Source: Diabrotica undecimpunctata (taxonomy: Eukaryota; Arthropoda; Insecta; Coleoptera; Chrysomelidae). From it: a stretch of DNA of 64,000 bases. The translations under genes were made by a program, and so were the position numbers. The stretch covers positions 68,523,141 through 68,587,140 of the forward strand of contig NC_092809.1 of the NCBI RefSeq assembly GCF_040954645.1. Reading direction: 5' to 3'. The notes under the pieces were generated by a model. The model was not told where the DNA came from. It searched no databases and saw only the letters and a list, made by a program, of their open reading frames with translations. Shown one piece after another: positions 57,457 to 64,000 of the stretch (position 1 is its first letter; each line of letters begins with the position of its first letter).

Positions 57457-60341
57457 GGGCTATGATATATCGTTCATGTGAAATAATTACATGCTGTAAA
57501 CTCCGATTTTAACACATTTATGTAAAAATTTTCAAATCGGTATGATGTAAGAACTACGTATAACGGGTTGCCTACCTTGATATGTAATTTATCTATATGT
57601 AAATGTAATTTTTAAGCTGTCTAAAATTAGGTGCCGTTTTCGCTCTTAGTTAGGTTATGTTATTGTATGTAATTTGTGGAAACAAGTTACTATTTTTTTA
57701 TAAGTATAATTAAATAAACTAATGGCTTCAATTAAAAAGAAAACAATCAGGAAACAATTGTAAGTGATGTTAGACTTTATAAAAATAAATAGTGCTTACT
57801 GGCAAAATAGTCAAGGAAGGCTAAGAAAGTAGCCCAATTGTTAGAGGAATTTGCTATCATGGTAAATACAGTAGATGGTGGCCCTAAAAAACAGGAGAAC
57901 AATGAAGACATGTAAGAAGATTAATTTCCGTTACTATCAAATTTAATAAATGCTAAATTTTTAGGTGTTCAATGAGTGGAAGATTTTGCAACTCATTTCA
58001 AAGATTCATCTTGGGGAGCCCCAGATTATAAATACATTGAAGTTTAAAAGTAAAGATTAATTATTGATATATCATGTTTATTATGGTGTATAATATTTTT
58101 CAGAAGGAAAAGGAAGTCAACCTGTAAAAATTAAAAATGCAATAGTTTTATTTAAAATTCTATAAACATATCCTTTATAAAATTATATCTCAATTATGGA
58201 ATAAACTGAATATAAACATTTTTGTTTCACAATTTTATAACTCAAAATTTTTTAGCCACTTTGTAATAGGTTTCAGATTTTTTGTTTTGTCTTGATCTTT
58301 GTGTTATTCTTTTTGATTTTGTAACTAATTGTAACATAAATACCTACCTACCATTATGAAATATACTAATTATAAACACTTTTATTTAACAACTTGTTTT
58401 TTTTTTATTTTACAACACCGAAGTTTGCAGCAATAATACTTCTTCATATTCTCTAAGGGTTATGAGCACATTTGGACCATTTTGTAATATATTTTAGTTT
58501 GTTTTACCATTATCATTATTCAACATCAATGCAACACAGGAATATATGTTTCCAGCTTTAACAAGGCTATAATGTAAAACTCTGTGCTTGTGCAAATAAT
58601 TCTTTAGGACAATTCTCTATTCACCCCTGTGTCTACCAACTCTTCTGTACATTCTAACTCCAATAGATGTTAAATCATCTTCTAAATTGTCTTGATACCT
58701 AAGTCTTGGTTTTCTTCTGGTTTATTGTCCCATCAGCCAAAAACCTTTCCGACTGTTGCACCTACCTCTTGCCTGATGAAATGCTCTGCTCTATCCATGT
58801 AAGGTATGCTACCTTAATGAATTTTATGTCAGGTTCTATACAACCCAAAGTTGTAATGCTTGTGCTACAAACCTTGTTCTTTGTAGTAGTATATTTTAGG
58901 TGTATTTCTAGGTTTACTTTGTGGTATATTTTAGGTTTGCGTTAATTTTTGAAATTGTATTCTTTACTTGTATGTTTTAATTTTCCAAGGATTTTAACAA
59001 ATTTTGGACTACTTTTTAATATATTTTAAATTTGTTTATTTTGAACTTTTTGCAATTAATTGTAACATACGGGTTTTATGTTTTTAAACATTTTTATTTA
59101 ACAATTTTATAACACAAAGTTTGTATAAATATAAATCATATAATTATAAAATAAACTGAGGATAAACATTTTTATTTAAATATTTTATAACATAACATTT
59201 GCAGCGATAACACTTCTTTATATTCTCTAAGGGTTTTCAAAACTTTTGAGCCAGGTTGTAATACATTTTTATTTTGTTAGTGTTGTATCATTTTTGTAAT
59301 TAATTGTAACATACATGATTTATGTTTTTGTTTTTAACAATATATAAACATTTTTAATTTAATATGTTATAATACAGTGTGCAGCAATATATATCTTCGT
59401 ATTATCTAAACAGTTTAAAAACATTTTAAGCCACTTAGTAATATGTTTTAGATTGTTTGTTTTGAGCTTTATGTAATTAATTGAAATATTAACATTTATA
59501 TCACTAAACTATACTAGATTATAAAACTCTATCATATATATTATAAAATGATGAAATATCACTAAATTGTAAAATTATATTACTAAACTATATTTGATTA
59601 TAAAACTATATCACTATTTATCATTGTGAAATAAATAAATTATGAAAATATTAATAAGTTTTTGTTTCACTACACAAAGTTTGCAGCATAACACTTCTTA
59701 TTCTCTGTGCTTCCAACACCCAACCATTGTTTTGATTTGCCTCCTTTGGAATCATTTCTATGAGAACTACAGGCTGTACTTCATCTTTTTCACCATTTTG
59801 GCACAAAGTGTTCCACTATCCCTGCAGCTATTTCTGTTAATACTTTACTAAATGTACTTTGTTCCATTGAAAATAACAGGTTGTTACCAGTACATTTTTA
59901 GTAACTTTCATTTCCTACAAAATTAAGTAGGGAGAGAACCTTTAATTCTATTGCAATTTAGTTAGAGCTGGTTATCTATTTCAAATGGGTTACTGGTGTC
60001 CCGTAACTGAAATTGCTCTACATTTACATAATTTCTTTCTGTCACATCATTCAATTCATTGAGTAATAACAAATTTACAAAATCCGTTTTTTCAAAAACA
60101 AACAAGAAGCCAAAAGTTAGGTTAATTTGAATTATCTGACAGATCTTCAGGATATGACAGAAACGAAAATAACGTTTTATGTAATTTTCTGCTGTGGCTT
60201 GGTCATTTTACGCATAGCAACGCAGGGCATGATACATCATACCGTTTTTACACATTATGTTTTGAGAACTGTAATATGATGTACGTTTTCTGAATTTTAC
60301 ACTAGTATGTAATTATTTACGTAAATGATACATCATAGCCC
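57457..60341. mobile_element. inverted-repeat-bounded element, possibly PIF/Harbinger
   Basis: Left end GGGCTATGATATATCGTTCA and right end (read inwards) GGGCTATGATGTATCATTTA are inverted and similar for about 45 bp, including TAATTACAT. Subterminal GGTATGATGTA words recur in both ends. The plus strand near 57800-57900 reads QGRLRKVAQLLEEFAIM and TVDGGPKKQENNED, like the Myb/SANT-type partner of Harbinger. The minus strand near 59870-59790 reads MEQSTFSKVLTEIAAGIVEH, like the SQSTVS block of Harbinger transposases. No complete protein is left. Confidence 0.5.
58575..58800 (-). pseudogene. LINE C-terminal fragment
   Basis: Minus strand: LADGTINQKKTK, then in another frame RLRYQDNLEDDLTSIGVRMY and WRIVLK-like text. 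It matches the end of LINE ORFs (G(R)RPRLRW.DNVEEDL..IGVR.W). Very short and frameshifted; it is inserted in the inverted-repeat-bounded element. Confidence 0.4.
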
Positions 60342-60419
60342 CCAATATCGGACCGGAGTAGGATCGGAAATTTGCATAACAGATGTGTCCAGGCCTTTAT
60401 AATAAAGCATGCTGCTTAA

Positions 60420-62923
60420 CCCATTTAGGCCCATAGTTGTGTTGACGTAAAAAAATTTCCACGCAAAAAATATAATTCGAAATAGCGGTAAAAATAACAA
60501 AATGACTATAGAAATTATTACAAACGAGGTACATTCTTAAAAGATGTTTTAAAATATTTAGGTATTATTATTTTATCATTCACAAGATATTTTTAAAGCT
60601 TAAGGACATAGAGTAATAATATTTTAAACGAAAAATTTATTTGTTTTTAGAAAATAATGTCGTTTCAGGACTTTGAATATAGTGTTGCGTTAACGCAACT
60701 ATGGTACAATAAGCATAATAGGTACATTGTGAATGTTTTCTTGTGTAAACCTGACTCACACGTTGTGTTATTTTGTCTTGAGTATGCTCGGTTTATCAGT
60801 CGTATTGAATATCAATACGACTGTTATCGGTATATATTATTTTTGGGGTGCTTTCTGTTCTGTAAGTGTTCAGTAATAGTCGACAAAAATTGGTATCCTG
60901 TTTATTCTCACATAACGTGAAGTTTTATATCATGTTAACTTCTTTTATTTTTCGATATTTATGTGAATATTACTACGTTGGTCAAAATTTTAGGGCGATA
61001 AAAAGTATAAGGATGATCTTAAAGGACCCTTGACCATAAAAGGACTCGAAGCTTTAGTTGAAAACCTGGATGTAGATGATGAGATAGATGTTTGTTTATT
61101 ATCTCCAGAGGTTGATAACCTAACAGATGAGAATGATATGGGTAATAGTTGCCGAAAGATGTGCCTGGAACATTTGAAATAACAAACTAAAATGAAGAAG
61201 CCAAGTTAGACGAGACAAGTGTAAGTCAGTCTCATGTGAAGTCATCAAAATTTAAAAAAATAGCTCAAGTCGAAAACGTAAGCTGGTGCAGAAAACCCAT
61301 TGAGTATGGAAATGATGCTGCTTCGAATGAAGAAACTCGCATAAAAAATATCTTTGAGGAGTTGCATGAAAAGTCGACACTGGACTATTTTATGCAAATG
61401 TTCAATAAAGATATTATGCAACGTATTATTTCAAATTCAAAAAACTATTCGAGAGATCAGAACCGTCCCAACTTTGACATGGATCGAAATGATTTAGAAA
61501 TATTTTTGGGATTGTTGATTTTGAGCGGATGTCATACTCTTCCCCGTGTAAAACTTTACTGGTCTTTCGATGAGGATAAAGGAGTCTAGTTTATGAAGAA
61601 TGCAATGTCTCGAAATAGATTTCTTAAAATAAAGCGGAATATACATCTTGCAGAGAACGATCAGCCAGATAAACCACATTAATTTGCAAAAGTTCGTCCA
61701 ATGATCGATCTGTTAAACAAAAGTTTTTTAAAATATGGTGTTTTCAGTCAATACTTAGCAATAGATGAACAAATGGCCCCATACTTCGGCCGTCACTCGC
61801 CAAAAATGTTTATAAAAGGGAAGCCTATTCGTTTCGGATACAAAATGGGATGCTATGCATCTAGCAATGGATATTTATACAACTTTGTCTCTTATGCTGA
61901 AAAATCCAACCAGAATAATTCAAAAGAGTTTAGTGTAAGTAGCAGTTGTTATCAATCTTTTAAAAGTCGTGGAAGACAAGTCTGCATATATGATATATTT
62001 TGATAATTTATTTACCAGCTACAAGTTGTTAGTTTATTTAAAACATCAAAAATACTTAGCCACTGGAACAATACGTGAAAACAGGCTGCTAAATTGTTTG
62101 TTGGAGAACACAAAATCCATTGGAAAAAAGAGCGCGGCACTATGGATTGCCGCTACGATCAGACTAATAAAATAAGTGCTGTGCGTTGGAACGGTAATTC
62201 TGTGGTGACGATGGCAACCAATTGTGATCCAGTAGAGCCTCTTCTCTTGTAAAACTATACAATCGCAAGGTAAGACAAGATATCGCTATCCCACAACCCA
62301 ACATGATAGCAAAATATAATAAATAAAAGGAGGGAGTGGACTTACATGACAATGAAGTGACTAATTATAGAATTAATATCCGTGGGAAAAAATGGTGGTG
62401 GCCGTTATTTATAAACATGTTAGACTCTGCTGTCGTTAATGACTGGAAACTCTACAGAATTGTACATGAGGAAAATCCAATATTGCAGTTAGATTTTGGA
62501 TCAGAACTTGTGCGAAGCCGTGTTAGTGTTAACAAAAGTAGCACAAAATCGGTTAGAGCTTGTGGCTCTAGTTCATCTTTACCATCTACCTCGCGTTTGG
62601 ATAATGTGGGCCACATGATTGAACGCAATAAGGAAAACTGGAGAAGGCGTTGTAGCTATATAAAAGTACAACTGTTTTTATGTGTAAAAAATGTAGTACA
62701 CCATTGCATCCACATTTTTTCAAAGACTACCACAAGTGAAAATAAAAATATTTTTATGTTATAATTATAGTCCCAATGTTGTGTTAACGCAACGTTAAAA
62801 AAATGGACGTGCAGTTTTTTTTTCATGTAGCTTTTAAATGATCTTTATTTGTGTTTAATTAAATATATATTTATTAAAAAATCATTGGTTTTATTATGTT
62901 TTCCACAAGTGGGCCTAAATGAG
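60420..62923 (+). mobile_element. piggyBac element, both ends present
   Basis: TTAA at 60416-60419 and 62924-62927. Ends read inwards: CCCATTTAGGCCCATAG and CTCATTTAGGCCCACTTG, with one mismatch in the first 14 bases. A perfect palindrome GTTGCGTTAACGCAAC lies near the left end (60684-60699) and a near-copy (GTTGTGTTAACGCAAC) near the right end (62778-62793). Length 2.5 kb with a transposase remnant in forward orientation. Confidence 0.92.
61005..62739 (+). pseudogene. piggyBac transposase pseudogene
   Basis: An acidic N-terminus (LTIKGLEALVENLDVDDEID, SPEVDNLTDENDM) is preceded by TTTTAG, a possible splice acceptor at 60989-60994. It continues with VPGTFEITN in a second frame, TLDYFMQMFNKDIMQRIIS, LEIFLGLLILSGCHTLPRVK and YWSFDED. 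Catalytic blocks: LAIDEQMAPYFGRHSP (first Asp), YFDNLFTSYKLL (second), GVDLHDNEVTNYRINIRGKK plus WWWPLFINMLDSA (third). The C-terminal finger follows in another frame (YKSTTVFMCKKCSTPLHPHF) and ends at TGA 62737-62739. Stops at 61587, 61680 and 62172 and about four frameshifts break it. Between 60700 and 60990 lies unrelated-looking sequence. Confidence 0.9.
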
Positions 62924-62927
62924 TTAA

Positions 62928-63946
62928 TTTGCAAAAAAATTTGTTTTCTATTGCAACTCCAAAATATAAATAATGTAAATAAAAAGTAAATACTAAGATT
63001 CCAAAAAACCAAGGACTCATAAAACGTAACTTGTTTACTATTAATACGCCAAAAATTACGCAGATAAATGAATCTGTTTATTTGGAACATTTCAAAGGCG
63101 GTTAGTGTATATCATAATAATTATATATTATCCCCCGTATAATTCACTGAGAAGTTATTCACCACGCATGAACAGAAAGAAACGATGAAAACACCGATAA
63201 ACAGAAAAATCCAGGTGTTATGCTGTGTTCCGTTCTTCTATATAATTATAAGTAATATTATGAATATGTAAAATACTATTATTTTGTAAGTGGTCAAGTT
63301 TGTATCATAAATATGCAGAGTAGCTTTTTTGTATCTGGGACAGGAGTACGCCTGAAGGTGCAGAAACGTAGGAGCCACATTGAATCAATTTTAAACTTTT
63401 AAAATTTTAAAGTTGTGAACGGCTGTCTTACTACTTGTTCTCGTTTAAAGTTTGATAGTCGGAGAATTTTTGTTAGTAACTAGGTATATGACAAAGTAAA
63501 CACTTTTTCATACATTTGATTTTTGTAGCAGTAGCAGTGTATGTCTTTTTTACAAATGGTCAGCCTACTTTAGTAAACCACTAAACAATACAGAAAAGAA
63601 TATTTTTTGAATGAATGTCTAATAAAAAACATGTTGGCATATCATCGTAACGCCTATGTGTAAAACAGTAAAAGTCAGATGTGTTATAATTGGGGGGGTC
63701 AGGGTCCAAGGAGTCCAAGTCTTAATATATACTAATGGCCAAAAAAACACTTGTATATGTATACGTTTATTTATTTGGATCAAAAGTCTTATCTAAAAAT
63801 ATGTATGTGATAAAGTTTTTATCCCTCTATCTTTTCTTTAACCGAAATTTTTTCTTTTTTTTTTGCAGAAACGTATTTAACTTTATTTTATTTGTAATTG
63901 TTAGTCGGTTTGAAGGATTGTTTTTGATTTACCCCAAAAATATAAA
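62928..63946. other. no gene recognised; Tc1 flank and weak hammerhead-like box
   Basis: Mostly AT-rich. CCTGAAGGTGCAGAAACGTA at 63351-63370 has CTGAAG and GAAAC boxes but only a minimal hairpin. TTTTTTTTTGCAG near 63868 could be a splice acceptor upstream of the Tc1-like start at 63947. Confidence 0.3.
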
Positions 63947-64000
63947 ATGTCGAGAGTTCGCGATCGTCAGCAATTTCGTCTTTTAAGCGACTTCGAAAAA
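63947..64000 (+). CDS. Tc1/mariner-like transposase, N-terminal start (runs off window)
   Basis: The last 18 codons read MSRVRDRQQFRLLSDFEK. The arrangement resembles the first residues of insect Tc1-like transposases that precede the helix-turn-helix (FDRGRI-type block). ATAAA precedes the ATG. The rest lies beyond the window, so intactness is unknown, and the short length limits the call. Confidence 0.4.
   Translation, partial: MSRVRDRQQFRLLSDFEK

Overview
The window is about 64 kb of AT-rich animal nuclear DNA made almost entirely of transposable-element (TE) remnants and simple repeats. No single-copy host gene, tRNA or rRNA was recognised. The TE mix points to an arthropod, most likely an insect with a large repeat-rich genome such as a beetle: pogo with a C-terminal zinc finger, PIF/Harbinger with MADF/BESS, several piggyBac, TTF-finger hAT, RTE-like, I-like and other LINEs, Tc1-like, a non-coding LTR element, and long (TA)n tracts. 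The insect call is inference; no sequence here fixes the species. 

Layout. 0-5.4 kb: hAT 3' end, a decayed pogo-like element, a short RTE-like LINE with a 10-bp target-site duplication (TSD), and a PIF/Harbinger transposase whose intron holds an antisense MADF/BESS remnant. 6-7.2 kb: hAT element with TSD. 7.4-9.2 kb: internally deleted LINE. 10.5-12.3 kb: piggyBac 3' half, then four (TA)n tracts bracketing a hammerhead-like unit and a large foldback. 14.5 kb: Tc1 tail. 16.6-16.9 kb: foldback plus (TA)n. 18.6-26.1 kb: tandemly duplicated LINE-derived unit; one copy carries a foldback and a 2.6-kb RTE-like insertion for which the other copies give empty sites. 26.1-26.8 kb: pseudogene of an unassigned family with RNase-H/DDE-like motif spacing. 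27.2-30.2 kb: LINE fragments. 31.2-37.9 kb: 6.7-kb LTR element with almost identical 1.11-kb LTRs and a non-coding interior. 39.3-40.7 kb: LINE beside (TA)n. 41.8-44.2 kb: piggyBac with both TTAA-flanked ends. 44.6-45.5 kb: RTE-like LINE. 46.2-49.3 kb: very long inverted repeat around a 204-codon ORF. 49.4-53.1 kb: I-like LINE between diverged inverted arms. 55.0-57.2 kb: second pogo-like element with a mutated third catalytic Asp. 57.5-60.3 kb: inverted-repeat-bounded element. 60.4-62.9 kb: third piggyBac, complete at both ends. 63.95 kb: start of a Tc1/mariner-like transposase running off the window. 

Almost every TE reading frame is broken by stops, frameshifts or deletions, so this is mostly a graveyard; the LTR element is the clear young exception. 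The items most worth follow-up are the LTR element, the long inverted-repeat element with its uncharacterised ORF, the hammerhead-like motifs between TA tracts, the unassigned DDE-like family, and the nested Harbinger arrangement. All calls are from reading the sequence; no searches were run.
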